Assembly: GCA_030682795.1 (NCBI GenBank) | Contig: JAUXNJ010000040.1 | Span: 124,001 to 188,000, forward strand | Source of the DNA: Sphingobacteriaceae bacterium | GTDB taxonomy: Bacteria; Bacteroidota; Bacteroidia; UBA7662 | DNA: 64,000 nt | Direction: 5' to 3' | Shown here: one piece after another, positions 8,409 to 17,743 of the stretch | Position numbering within the stretch: position 1 is the first letter of the stretch | Layout of the letters: the number at the start of each line of letters is the position of its first letter | The notes under the pieces: model-generated | Told to the model about the DNA's origin: nothing | Seen by the model: the letters and a program-made list of their open reading frames with translations, nothing else | Databases searched by the model: none | Position numbers and translations under genes: made by a program

Positions 8409-11003
8409 ATGAAAAAGCATTACTTACTTATTTTTTTAATTTGGACAACGGGATTTGCACAAGCCCAAATCATTCGCAGCATTCAAACTTCTGGAGCTCA
8501 ATTGAATGCAACTTGTTATGTGAACGACAGTTTGATGTATTTTGCTTATCAAAGTATTGGGGTTCGAATGTTTGACGGCTCAACTGTAAGTGCAGCACCT
8601 TTTATGCCGTTGCATACTACAGTGATGCGGTCGTTGGCCTATTACGACAACAAACTTTGGGTAGGAACCAATGAAGGTTTGTGCGAAACCAGCGGAGGGC
8701 TTGCTACGGTGATTCGTGCAGCAGGAGGACAAATTCCAGGGGATACCATTTTATCGCTTGCTGTACTTGGCAACCAGCTTTTTGTAGGTACCGAAGCAGG
8801 TTTAGCCATTTACAATGGCAGTACTTGGCAAACTTTTACCGCGGCCAACAGTCTTTTACCGGCCAATCGCATCAACAACCTTAAAGTGAATCAGAACACC
8901 TTGGGAATTGCTGCTGCCAATTTTGCTGTTCGCTATCGAAATGCACAATTTGAAGTTTTGGGCGGGCCTTATTCCGAGCCAGTGAGTTTGGTGATGCCGT
9001 ATGTTGCGAACTCAGCCCTAATTGGTTTTACAAATCGCAACAGTTTATTTAGGTCCACCAACGGTACGGTTTATACCCTTTCAGGATACGATTTCGTAGT
9101 GGATGCAGCAGCCAATAGTACGGGTGAAGTCCTTTATTTTCTTTCAAGAGGAAGGGTAGTTACCATGACTGATGGCGATATGTGGTGGTCAGCTTTTCCT
9201 GCCGCCAGGGTTTTTTTGGACCAGCAGGATAGGGTTTATTTGCATCAGGCACAATTAAATCTATATGCTTCTTTCAATATAAATACAGGGCAACAGACTT
9301 CCCGAAATACAGCTTTTTTAGATATCAATCAGGTAGAAGCGAAGTACATGGCGCAGGGCGATATGTTTTGGGACCGTCAAAGCACTAATAACCCCCATTA
9401 CAAAGTGCCTAAACGCGCTGATACTACCAGCAGTTTGTTCGCCCATGCTTTGTGGATTGGCGGCTTAAATGACGGTATCAGGTATCAATCTTCCCAGACT
9501 TACCGGCAAGGCGCTGTAAACCTAAATAATTTTAATAGTGGATTGCTATTAACAAATGGTGCACTTGATACTGCCAATGCTTGGGCTTTCGACCGCATGT
9601 GGAAGGTGAATCGCTTTGATGTGGAAGCGGCCAAACAAGCATGGGGCAATGGAACCATCCAAAATGGTAGTTATCTGCCTAGCCGAGATATTCGTGACTG
9701 GCCCGGTAATCGCCCAGGAAGCACTGAGGTTTTGGCTCCTTTTTTTGATAGAAACAACGATGGCGTGTACAACTGGCAACAAGGTGATTACCCACTTATT
9801 AAGGGCGATCAGGCGTTGTGGTGGGTGTACCACGACCGAGATGCTAGCAGGCATCACACCGATCCTGCCATGGGGGTGGAAATACGTTGCATGGCCTATG
9901 CGTACACCTGCGATCAAGCTTCTGGCATCGATACCGTGCTTAATTATACTACCTTTTTAGATTACACTGTTAAGAATTACAGTCCGCGTACGTATGACAG
10001 TGCTTTTTTAGGTTTGTTCGTGGACGGAGAGATTGGTCATGCCAACGACGATTTTATGGGCAGCGATGTACAAGGCAACGGTGTTTATTTCTATAATGCT
10101 CAAGCCATCGACCCCGGACCGAGAGGCTATGGAGCCAATCCACCCGCCCAAGGAATGTACGTACTCAAAGGGCCACTGGCACCAGCCAACGATGGCATCG
10201 ATAATAACCGCAATGGCCTTATCGACGAGCCGGGTGAGGACTTGGCTATTCATACTATAGCGGATGTTGCAGCCGCGATTGGCTCCTCAACTAGGATGCC
10301 CACAGTTGGTGATGATCATTACCACCGGGCAAGAGGCCGCTGGACTGATGGCTTGCCAATTATTTTTGGCGGCAATGGCGTGCCAGGTTCAATGGGTTCT
10401 ATGCCTAATTTACCAAGTCGCTTTATTTACCAAGGCAATACCGACACCATAGGTTGGTCGATTGGTGGGAATACCCAAAATCAATTGAGTTTGCCTTTTA
10501 GCTGGACGGAGACCAATAATGGTGGCAATCCCAATCTTGGCAACGATAGAAGGGCGGCTGCTTACTTAGGCACCTTTAGCTTCGCACCACAAGCCACAGT
10601 TACAACCACCGTTGCCTTTGTGTACAGTCGCGGCACTAGTGGCCCGCTCAGCTCCGTCACCAAACTCCTCACCCAAGATGCTCCTCGCATCCGCCAATGG
10701 TATGCAGCGGGTAATTTTCCCAGCTGCTTAGATTTATCAACTGTGGGTGCGCGGCAGCTTGAGCAAGCCGCCGATGTACAGATTTACCCGAATCCTGCCC
10801 GCGAACAAGTTACTTTGGCAGTAGGCGAAGGTGCCCCAGCTCATTTGGTATTGATGGATGCACAAGGCCGGGTATTGTTGCGCGAGACTTTCGAAGCTGG
10901 ACAAAAGCATGCACTCAATATTGCACAGTTTGCCCCAGGCGTATATCTACTCCACATTACCCAAGCTGAGCGCGTGAAACAGCACAAATTAGTAAAGCAG
11001 TAA
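8409..11003 (+). CDS. T9SS-secreted propeller-like protein (paralogue 2)
   Basis: This 864-residue protein is a paralogue of the one ending at 3649, with the same order of parts. A signal peptide (MKKHYLLIFLIWTTGFAQAQ) is followed by propeller-like strands (LWVGTNEGLC, LFVGTEAGLAIYNG). Next come the DRNNDGVYNWQQGDYPLIKG and DNNRNGLIDEPGED acidic loops and shared segments such as AYTCDQASGIDTVLNYTTF. It ends in a T9SS type A domain (IYPNPAREQVTLAV to VKQHKLVKQ). Similarity is strongest in the middle and C-terminal thirds. The propeller region varies more, which suggests that this part binds a different partner in each copy. It has its own promoter box and a strong terminator, so it is probably a single-gene unit. 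Confidence 0.85.
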   Translation: MKKHYLLIFLIWTTGFAQAQIIRSIQTSGAQLNATCYVNDSLMYFAYQSIGVRMFDGSTVSAAPFMPLHTTVMRSLAYYDNKLWVGTNEGLCETSGGLATVIRAAGGQIPGDTILSLAVLGNQLFVGTEAGLAIYNGSTWQTFTAANSLLPANRINNLKVNQNTLGIAAANFAVRYRNAQFEVLGGPYSEPVSLVMPYVANSALIGFTNRNSLFRSTNGTVYTLSGYDFVVDAAANSTGEVLYFLSRGRVVTMTDGDMWWSAFPAARVFLDQQDRVYLHQAQLNLYASFNINTGQQTSRNTAFLDINQVEAKYMAQGDMFWDRQSTNNPHYKVPKRADTTSSLFAHALWIGGLNDGIRYQSSQTYRQGAVNLNNFNSGLLLTNGALDTANAWAFDRMWKVNRFDVEAAKQAWGNGTIQNGSYLPSRDIRDWPGNRPGSTEVLAPFFDRNNDGVYNWQQGDYPLIKGDQALWWVYHDRDASRHHTDPAMGVEIRCMAYAYTCDQASGIDTVLNYTTFLDYTVKNYSPRTYDSAFLGLFVDGEIGHANDDFMGSDVQGNGVYFYNAQAIDPGPRGYGANPPAQGMYVLKGPLAPANDGIDNNRNGLIDEPGEDLAIHTIADVAAAIGSSTRMPTVGDDHYHRARGRWTDGLPIIFGGNGVPGSMGSMPNLPSRFIYQGNTDTIGWSIGGNTQNQLSLPFSWTETNNGGNPNLGNDRRAAAYLGTFSFAPQATVTTTVAFVYSRGTSGPLSSVTKLLTQDAPRIRQWYAAGNFPSCLDLSTVGARQLEQAADVQIYPNPAREQVTLAVGEGAPAHLVLMDAQGRVLLRETFEAGQKHALNIAQFAPGVYLLHITQAERVKQHKLVKQ

Positions 11004-11049
11004 AATTACAGCTACTAGTGCTACTAAGGCTGGCACTCAACACCTTTAC

Positions 11050-11080
11050 AAACCCTGTTCGTGAAAACGAGCAGGGTTTT
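11050..11080 (+). terminator. Terminator of T9SS paralogue 2
   Basis: AAACCCTG and CAGGGTTT form the base of a 13-bp stem (inner TTCGT/ACGAG with one G-T pair) around a GAAA loop, followed by T-rich sequence. It also argues that the pirin gene starts downstream at 11117. Confidence 0.85.
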
Positions 11081-11116
11081 ACTTTTGCGTATGCATCCAA
11101 AGTTGTATTTTTAAGG

Positions 11117-12013
11117 ATGTCGAACATCCAACTCATCATTGAAGAGCGCGCGCGTAATATTGGCAACTTTCTAGTTGGCCGCCTGTTGCCTTTCAGCCAA
11201 AAGCGTATGATTGGTCCTTTTATTTACATCGACCACATGGGGCCGGTTGCCCTCGAGGCCGATGCTTCGTTTGATGTGCCGCCGCATCCTCACATTGGAT
11301 TGTCAACCCTCACTTATTTGCTCGAAGGCAGCGTGATGCACCGCGACAGCATTGGCACCGAGCAGCTCATTGAGGCGGGAGCCGTGAATTGGATGACGGC
11401 AGGCAGTGGGGTAGTCCACTCAGAGCGTACTCCAGAGGCTTTGCGAGGAAAGCCGCAACGTATGCACGGACTTCAAATTTGGGTGGCATTGCCCGCCAAG
11501 GATGAAGAGGTAGTGCCTTATTTTACGCACATACCCGCCAGCGGCTTGCCAGCTTGGGAAGAAGCGGGTGTTCATTTTCGATTGATTGCTGGTGAATTCG
11601 GAAAGTACAAAGCTGGAGTGCCGGTGCACAGCCCGCTGTATCTATTAGAATTAACAGTCGAGAACGATTGCCTTGTAAATCCGGCCGATCGGCTTTTTGG
11701 AGAAACGGGTTTGTATGTTTTAGAGGGAGAAGTGGCCGTTGAAAATCAAACCTTTGGGGCACGGCAACTTTTGGTGGCCATGGAACCAAAACTTTGTCAG
11801 TTTAAGATGAAAGCCGGTAGCAAGGTGTATTTATTAGGAGGAGAAGCCTTTCCTGAACAACGCTATATCGACTGGAACTTTGTATCGTCGCGGCCCGAAC
11901 GCATTGATGAAGCGCGTTTGGCCTGGTCGATGCAGCAGTTTCCTAAAATCGCTAACGAGTCGGGCAAAGGCATACCGATGCCGGAGCGGCCTAAAGGATT
12001 TAAGTGGACCTAG
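11117..12013 (+). CDS. Pirin family protein
   Basis: This 298-residue bicupin protein carries the pirin metal-site residues: PPHPHIGLSTLTYLLEG with two histidines, a third histidine in VMHRDS, and the GSGVVHSE segment. It ends with the family's PMPERPKGFKW-like tail. Pirins bind iron and act as quercetin dioxygenases or redox-sensitive regulators; which role applies here is unknown. The ATG at 11117 follows an AAGG and lies after the terminator of the upstream gene. A longer frame would run through that hairpin and is unlikely. A TTTG (11084-11087) and a TATTTTTA (from 11106) resemble a promoter. Confidence 0.92.
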   Translation: MSNIQLIIEERARNIGNFLVGRLLPFSQKRMIGPFIYIDHMGPVALEADASFDVPPHPHIGLSTLTYLLEGSVMHRDSIGTEQLIEAGAVNWMTAGSGVVHSERTPEALRGKPQRMHGLQIWVALPAKDEEVVPYFTHIPASGLPAWEEAGVHFRLIAGEFGKYKAGVPVHSPLYLLELTVENDCLVNPADRLFGETGLYVLEGEVAVENQTFGARQLLVAMEPKLCQFKMKAGSKVYLLGGEAFPEQRYIDWNFVSSRPERIDEARLAWSMQQFPKIANESGKGIPMPERPKGFKWT

Positions 12014-12067
12014 CATCATGGCCAGCTAAGCGTTGGCCAGTTACATACCAACCAATATTCAGAGCTC

Positions 12068-12882
12068 TTAGGGCGCCAGCGACATTTCCTTTTGGTTGGC
12101 TTGGAAACTCCATCCAAATACAATTTGATGAATACCAGGCAGGACGTGCGTTACCACATAATCACGTCCGCTGTTGAAATGAATGTATCGGTAGTTAATG
12201 TTCAAAGATGTTTGTAAGGCCTTGGGCTTGGATAGCAAGGTATTTAATCCCGCTTCGAAGCCAACAAACCTACGCCCAAAGAGGAATGGTCCCGGAAAAC
12301 TTGGCAATTGTATCCAGAAGTCGTCTTCCACTCTAAAATCTTTTTCCCAACCATTTATTTGATATCCAGAATAAGCAACTAAAATTAAACTGCGTTTTCT
12401 TGATAGTGCTTGGTTGAACTGTGCTCCAAATAAAATTCTAGAAGTGTAGTTGTAATGTTTTTCATTGTTCAATTCTGAAATAGGATAAAAAGCTCCTCGC
12501 CAGGCCTTGTAACGGTAATCTTTCCAAAACACCTCGTATTGCATGATGCCTGCGCCTAAGCCATATAACAGCGACCATTTGGGCAGTATTTCTACGCTAT
12601 GTTTATAATGAACATCGAACAAAAAGTGGGTACGCATTTTAAATCGCGACGCGTACTGTAGGTGCCGTTTGGCGCACCGGTTGGGACTTCCAATAGCGTA
12701 TAAACAGGCCTTTGATTTTGATTCATAAGGCCTGTGCCAACAGCAAATTCCCACGAACTATTTTTGTCTTGTGCCCAGGCAACGAGCCGTTTTGGTAATT
12801 TATAACTCAGCTGTGCTTGTGCAATGTTGACGGTCATTAATAGCAAAAATAGAATCAAAACACCGACACTTATGCTTTTCAT
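12068..12882 (-). pseudogene. Frameshifted outer-membrane-type protein (paralogue of the next gene)
   Basis: Two minus-strand frames together give one protein of about 271 residues. The N-terminal part (from 12882) has a signal peptide (MKSISVGVLILFLLLMTVNI...AQA) and the segment SSWEFAVGTGLMNQNQRPVY. The rest continues in another frame with MRTHFLFDVHYKHSVE and runs to 12068. Joined, it aligns along its whole length with the intact 263-residue neighbour (SQWEFSTGIGLLGWQERTVF, then MTPDYLVDFDFKNSIR). The shift falls in a run of four T on the plus strand (12637-12640), where five would restore the frame. It is either a real one-base deletion or a homopolymer sequencing error. The C-terminus (GIHQIVFGWSF) looks like a barrel strand. 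Confidence 0.8.
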
Positions 12883-12976
12883 AGCATTTTCAATGATGGA
12901 GTTAATTGTTTTGCGAAAATGCTAGACCTTAGCCTTTAGTGTATGGTTGCCGTAACTATCCCTAAAAACACGCAAT

Positions 12977-13768
12977 CTATAAATTGTAAGCCGATTTATC
13001 AGCCTTTGGATTTTGCCGCAAGCCCCATCCAAAAACCAGCTGGTGAATTCCGCGCAACGAATGGGTTGCTAAATGGGATTCTCCGCCAAAAAAGTGCATG
13101 TATCTATAGTGAATCGAACTATGTGACAGTAATAAACGTGTTTTATTGCTGTCTTTAATAAGTCCGATATCTGTTCCGCCGAATGATCTCAAATAGATGT
13201 CTGGGAAATTGAAGGAAAAAAGTCCTTGATTTTGAATGCGATAATCGTTTTCGAGACCGTTAGGTTGCACACCACCATAAATTTTTATTGCCAAACGATG
13301 TTTTTCACTCAGAGGGTAGTTGTATTGCATCCCTATGAGCGCTCTAACGCTAAAGTTTAGATTATTTTCAACCAGTGTGGTTTGGTAGTATTCATGAGCA
13401 TTGGTGTTCCAATTGTAAGCAAAATCTTCCATTTTAACATCGTATTGCATGATGCCTGTGCCAAATCCAATGACAGCCGCCCATTGATCATTTAATCTGA
13501 TACTGTTCTTAAAATCGAAGTCGACCAAATAGTCTGGTGTCATTGACAAACGCCTCCGATCGCTGATTGGGGAAGTGGTTTGGCCTAAGGTGGTTTGGTT
13601 TTCGGTAAATACTGTACGTTCCTGCCAACCGAGTAAACCTATGCCAGTACTAAACTCCCACTGACTTCTGGGATTTATGAATATATCCAATAAATTTTGA
13701 GCCTGTACCACAGGCGCCGCAAGCAGCATGAATATCAATGCGCACGCAGCAAACATTTTCCTTTTCAT
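12977..13768 (-). CDS. Outer-membrane beta-barrel-like protein
   Basis: This 263-residue protein has a signal peptide (ending VVQAQ near residue 24), then alternating amphipathic strands rich in aromatic residues with Gly-containing turns. It ends in a strand-like segment GIHQLVFGWGLRQN. It fits an outer membrane beta-barrel of the OmpW/porin size class but matches no family I can name. It is the intact member of a tandem pair with the frameshifted gene at 12068-12882; both share IMQYDV/IMQYEV and the IHYRYMHF/INYRYIHF segment. The 94-base gap between them holds no terminator that I can see. Confidence 0.7.
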   Translation of the reverse strand: MKRKMFAACALIFMLLAAPVVQAQNLLDIFINPRSQWEFSTGIGLLGWQERTVFTENQTTLGQTTSPISDRRRLSMTPDYLVDFDFKNSIRLNDQWAAVIGFGTGIMQYDVKMEDFAYNWNTNAHEYYQTTLVENNLNFSVRALIGMQYNYPLSEKHRLAIKIYGGVQPNGLENDYRIQNQGLFSFNFPDIYLRSFGGTDIGLIKDSNKTRLLLSHSSIHYRYMHFFGGESHLATHSLRGIHQLVFGWGLRQNPKADKSAYNL

Positions 13769-13886
13769 AAGTTGCTATTTATCAATAAATACGAAATTAT
13801 AAAAAAGCATCATTCATGTCAATAACATAGCATCGGTATTTTTCCACGCCAAAACACAAGAATTATCACAAGCTTTCTATTTGGGT

Positions 13887-13926
13887 TAAAAGCAAACGCC
13901 CGATGCGCTGGTGAACACATCGGGCG
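13887..13926 (-). terminator. Terminator of the M1 peptidase gene
   Basis: CGCCCGATG and CATCGGGCG form a perfect 9-bp stem with a 12-base loop. It lies 17 bases beyond the stop of the minus-strand peptidase gene and is followed by T-rich sequence on that strand. Confidence 0.75.
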
Positions 13927-13943
13927 ATTCAAAAAAACATAGC

Positions 13944-16352
13944 TTATTTGCCTTGCCGTATTTGCATGGGGTTGGGCGTGCCCTGACTCGCATTTCGGCC
14001 TCCTTGCCGCATCTGAAACAGCTGCAAAGGCGTTGGTTGCCCATTGGCACCTTCCCGCGGCCACACATGATTGCTCTCGTCTATATCGGCGGTTTCGCGC
14101 CAAGGGTCAAGCACAATGCGCTGCACGGGCTTGTTTTTCATGAAGGTCTTCACCACCCTGTTTTCGTCCTTGCGCCAGATGTAGGCACTGATGCGCTCTT
14201 CTTCTGTGCTGCCGTCGGCATACTCCCAACGTAAAATGATGGGCATTACCAAGCCGCCTTTGTTGCTAAAGTGCAACTCGTAGAGGTATTTGGAGTCGAA
14301 TCCGCCCTCCTTAAACTCATTGGCACTTAAACTGTCGAGTCCCCCCATGGCTGCCACGGGAGCCGCACTCGCTGCCAACTCGGCATCTTCCTGCCGCTGC
14401 TCTTTGGTGTAGTAGAAGTAGAAGTCGCGCAGGGTAGTGTCCACATCTACCAAAAACGTAAGACCGGCTTGCAGGTTGCGGTAGCGACTGATGTGGATGA
14501 ACTCGTCTTCGGGGGCGGCGGCACGGTTGCGACGCGGGCGCGCTTGGTTGGTGTCGGAAACCAAGCGGCCGAGCTCGGGACGGCGCACAATAACGCTATC
14601 CAGACTGATCTCCACTGGCTCGATGTCGTAAAACCAGCCGCGCCAAAACCAGTCGAGGTCTACCCCCGACGCATCTTCCATGGTGCGGAAAAAGTCGGCC
14701 GGACTCGGGTGCCGGAACGCCCAGCGGGTGCTGTAGGTTTTGAAGGCATGGTCGAACAACTCGCGGCCCATGATGGTTTCGCGCAGGATGTTGAGCGCGG
14801 TGGCGGGCTTGCTGTAGGCGTTCGGACCAAATTGCACAATGTTTTCGCTGTTGGTCATGATGGGCTCGAGCTGGTCGACCGGCAGCTTCATATAGTCCAC
14901 AATTTTGTGGGCTGGTCCCCGCCGCGATGGGTAGTTGTTGTCGAACTCCTGCTCTGCCAAAAACTGCACAAAAGTGTTCAGCCCTTCATCCATCCAGCTC
15001 CAATTGCGCTCGTCGCTGTTCACAATCATGGGAAAAAAGTTGTGCCCCACTTCATGGATAATCACCCCAATCATGCCGTATTTGGTTTGTTCGGTATAGG
15101 TGCCGTCGTCGTTGGTGCGTCCGTAATTGAAGCAAATCATAGGGTACTCCATGCCGTTGCTGGCCTCCACGCTAATGGCTACAGGATAGGGGTAGGGGAT
15201 GGTGAATTTGCTGTAAACCTTCAAGGTATGTGCCACCACCTTGGTGCTGTACTTGCGATACAAACCGTAGGCTTCTTTGGGATAAGCACTCATAGCCATC
15301 ACCTTTTTGCCCTCGATTTGCACTGGCATCACATCCCAAACGAATTTGCGCGAGCTGCCCCAGGCAAAATCGCGGACGTTTTTGGCGCTGTATTCCCATA
15401 CTTTGCGGCCTTTGGCAGGGGCTTTTTCGCGTTGCTTGGCTTCCTCCAGGGTTACAATCTCCACCGGCTCGGTAGCGGTTTGGGCCGACTTCCAGCGTTG
15501 AAGCTGGGCCGTCGTAAGCACTTTGCTGTAATTGCTGCATTCGCCCGTGGCCACGATGAGGTGGTCCTCGGGTACGTCCATCCGCACTTTATAGTTGCCG
15601 AAGGGAAGGGAGAACTCGCCCCGACCCGTAAACTGCTTGTTGTTCCAGCCCTGGTAATCGCTGTACACGCACAGCCGCGGAAACCACTGGGTGATGGTGA
15701 AAACGGCATTGCCATCTTCAAAAAGCTCGTAACCACCCCGGCCACCAATGCGGTTGCGCTCGGGAATGCGGTAGCTCCATGCAATGCGGAAGCTGATTTT
15801 TTTGCCCGGTGCCAAAGCCTTGGGCAAATCGATGCGCATCATGGTTTGGTTGATGGTGTAGGGGAGGGCGCGACCTTTGTCGTCGGTGACCGATTTAATT
15901 TTTACGCCATGCCCCGCCAATTCGGCTTGCACATCTAGCCGCTCTAAATCGCGGGGAGAAATGCGCTTGCCCAGCTGATTTTCGTTGAAGAAGTTGGCCT
16001 CGTTGTTCGGGTCGTGCTGGTTTTCGTCGAGCTGCAGCCACAAATAGGCCAAAGCATCGGGCGAATGGTTGGTGTAGGTTACCCGCTCCTTGCCATTGAG
16101 CACCAAATTTACCTCGTCGAGCTGCGCATCGATCTCGTAATCGGCTTGCTGCTGCCAATATTGGTGCCCCGGCGCCCCAGATGCTGTACGGTAGGTATTG
16201 GCATCGGGCAAAATAGTGCCGAGCTGCTCAAATTTATTGCCGTGGTTAGAAGTGGGATTGTTGCGCAGATTTTGGGCCTGCACGGCCGTTTGTAGCGAAA
16301 AAAGAAAGCCTGCGAGCAAAAGTCCGCGCTGTAAGAGGTAGTTTTTTATCAT
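13944..16352 (-). CDS. M1 family zinc metallopeptidase, exported
   Basis: This 802-residue protein has a signal peptide (MIKNYLLQRGLLLAGFLFSL...VQAQ), an N-terminal beta domain and a thermolysin-like catalytic domain. The zinc site is complete: H433-E434-x-x-H437 (HEVGH) and E456 in WMDEG, 18 residues after the second histidine. The exopeptidase-type motif is GMEYP instead of GAMEN, as in many Bacteroidota members. It should cleave N-terminal residues or small peptides in the periplasm or at the surface. A proline/arginine/glutamine-rich tail (residues about 600-630 and the C-terminus) looks disordered. Its ATG overlaps the TGA of the upstream HupE-like gene by the ATGA arrangement, so the two are translationally coupled. 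Confidence 0.93.
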   Translation of the reverse strand: MIKNYLLQRGLLLAGFLFSLQTAVQAQNLRNNPTSNHGNKFEQLGTILPDANTYRTASGAPGHQYWQQQADYEIDAQLDEVNLVLNGKERVTYTNHSPDALAYLWLQLDENQHDPNNEANFFNENQLGKRISPRDLERLDVQAELAGHGVKIKSVTDDKGRALPYTINQTMMRIDLPKALAPGKKISFRIAWSYRIPERNRIGGRGGYELFEDGNAVFTITQWFPRLCVYSDYQGWNNKQFTGRGEFSLPFGNYKVRMDVPEDHLIVATGECSNYSKVLTTAQLQRWKSAQTATEPVEIVTLEEAKQREKAPAKGRKVWEYSAKNVRDFAWGSSRKFVWDVMPVQIEGKKVMAMSAYPKEAYGLYRKYSTKVVAHTLKVYSKFTIPYPYPVAISVEASNGMEYPMICFNYGRTNDDGTYTEQTKYGMIGVIIHEVGHNFFPMIVNSDERNWSWMDEGLNTFVQFLAEQEFDNNYPSRRGPAHKIVDYMKLPVDQLEPIMTNSENIVQFGPNAYSKPATALNILRETIMGRELFDHAFKTYSTRWAFRHPSPADFFRTMEDASGVDLDWFWRGWFYDIEPVEISLDSVIVRRPELGRLVSDTNQARPRRNRAAAPEDEFIHISRYRNLQAGLTFLVDVDTTLRDFYFYYTKEQRQEDAELAASAAPVAAMGGLDSLSANEFKEGGFDSKYLYELHFSNKGGLVMPIILRWEYADGSTEEERISAYIWRKDENRVVKTFMKNKPVQRIVLDPWRETADIDESNHVWPREGANGQPTPLQLFQMRQGGRNASQGTPNPMQIRQGK

Positions 16353-16924
16353 AAAGGATATCTTTCAATAGTCATGAGCAAGGAAATGCCGAAAACGGCA
16401 GCAGAAAGGAAAAATCGCCAGTCGCGCTCTTTTATTTTGAGGAGCGTAGCCAGACTTCCCAACATCAAAATACCCAATAAAATAAGTATTTGGCCCGCTT
16501 CGAGTCCCACATTAAAGGCAAACAAAGGGAGCAGCAAATCGGTTTGGCGACCGAGCATCGATTTTAGCAAGTAGCTGAAGCCCAAGCCATGCACCAAACC
16601 AAACAGCAAGGCCATCAGATAGCGTATTTTGTCGCCCTGCACCTTGCGGTTGAGCTTGCTGAGGTTGTAAACGCTCGTAATCACAATGCTCAAGGGGATG
16701 GCGAATTCGATGTAGGCGGATTTGATTTTCACAACTTCGAGCACACTCAGGGCGAGGGTGAGGCTGTGCCCCAGCGTAAAGGCCGTTATGAGCACCAAAA
16801 GCGCTTTCCAGTCGCGCCACTGGTACATACAGCACAAGGCCAGCAGAAACAAAATGTGGTCGTAGCCCTGCCAATCGGCAATGTGCCACAGGCCAGTTTC
16901 GAACCAAAGCGAAAAATCGGTCAA
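16349..16924 (-). CDS. HupE/UreJ-type membrane protein
   Basis: The 191-residue protein has the HupE/UreJ_2 signature ETGLWHIADWQGYDHILFL and ITAFTLGHSLTLALS, with histidines inside the helices. It has about six membrane segments. Family members are thought to carry nickel or other metal ions. The start is uncertain: the family normally begins just before the WFETGLWHI segment, which points to the TTG at 16924. Upstream in-frame ATGs (for example 17071) would overlap the divergent gene at 17070 and add non-homologous sequence. The ATGA overlap with the M1 peptidase gene suggests that the two proteins are made together, possibly for metal supply, though that is inference. Confidence 0.75.
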   Translation of the reverse strand: MTDFSLWFETGLWHIADWQGYDHILFLLALCCMYQWRDWKALLVLITAFTLGHSLTLALSVLEVVKIKSAYIEFAIPLSIVITSVYNLSKLNRKVQGDKIRYLMALLFGLVHGLGFSYLLKSMLGRQTDLLLPLFAFNVGLEAGQILILLGILMLGSLATLLKIKERDWRFFLSAAVFGISLLMTIERYPL

Positions 16925-17069
16925 TTTGTAGGTTTTAGCAAACCGCCAAAATAGGGGTTTTTGGAGAATTTTAGCATTGAAATTTCGTAAGCCCAACTCG
17001 CTCGCTTTTTTTATTAGAAGGGTTTTGTGATAAAGAATCAAGCCTATCTTGCCTCCCAAAATCCACCCC

Positions 17070-17660
17070 ATGTCCACCCCCTTTTTTACCCCCAACCACT
17101 ACTTTATCGACGAAAAAGTAGGCTTCTTCAAATTCGAAAACCGCTATTTGTTGTATGATGGCGAAGGCCAGCGCGTCGGGGGCATTTATCAGAAGCTCAC
17201 AGCCGGGCAAAAACTGCTGCGACTGCTGTTCAGCAAAGGCATGCTGCCTTTTATGCTCGAAATTCAGGATGAGGCGGGTGTGGTACAGGCCACGGTGAAG
17301 CGGGGTTGGACTTTCTTGATGTCGAGCATCGACATACTTGATCACCAAGGCCAGGCCATTGGCAAAATCAAGCAACAATTTCGGCTGCTGAAGTCACGCT
17401 TCCGCATTTACGATACCCAGGAGCAATTGGTGGCCGAGATCAATGGCGACTGGACCGCCTGGGATTTTGTGATCAGCGACGCCCAAGGGCAGGCCATTGG
17501 TGCCATCTCCAAAAAATGGGCTGGACTGGCCAAGGAAATGTTTACCACCGCCGATAAATACAATGTGGGCATCAATCCCGCCCTCACCAATCCCCAGCAA
17601 AAAGTAATTATTCTAGCGGCAGCCATCACCATCGACATGGTGCTGAAAGAAAGTAAATAG
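17070..17660 (+). CDS. LURP-one/scramblase-like (Tubby C-terminal type) protein
   Basis: This 196-residue soluble protein begins MSTPFFTPNHYFIDEKVGFF and continues in short beta strands with D/Q-G-Q turns (YDGEGQRVGGI, LDHQGQAIGKI, YDTQEQLVAEI, SDAQGQAIGAI). This is the repeated-strand pattern of LURP-one-related and phospholipid-scramblase-like barrel proteins. The last 20 residues form a hydrophobic helix (VIILAAAITIDMVL), which in the Tubby-like fold fills the barrel. Its role in bacteria is not established. I took the ATG at 17070; an upstream in-frame codon would add seven residues. Confidence 0.75.
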   Translation: MSTPFFTPNHYFIDEKVGFFKFENRYLLYDGEGQRVGGIYQKLTAGQKLLRLLFSKGMLPFMLEIQDEAGVVQATVKRGWTFLMSSIDILDHQGQAIGKIKQQFRLLKSRFRIYDTQEQLVAEINGDWTAWDFVISDAQGQAIGAISKKWAGLAKEMFTTADKYNVGINPALTNPQQKVIILAAAITIDMVLKESK

Positions 17661-17743
17661 GGGAATTTCCGCTGACGAGCGCAATTAAAAAGCATGGCGC
17701 GGCTGTAGGGCCAAATGGCACCTGCAACCCGCCATTCTGTTCC

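Noticed and set aside
12068-12754. A separate 228-residue protein starting at 12754
   Set aside because: Its first 38 residues do not match the paralogue, while the other frame supplies the missing signal peptide and N-terminus. A frameshift explains both parts.
14469-15938. A 489-codon open frame on the plus strand
   Set aside because: It is the antisense shadow of the M1 peptidase gene, whose zinc motif and domain order are clear. The shadow protein has histidine/glycine-rich composition and no signals.
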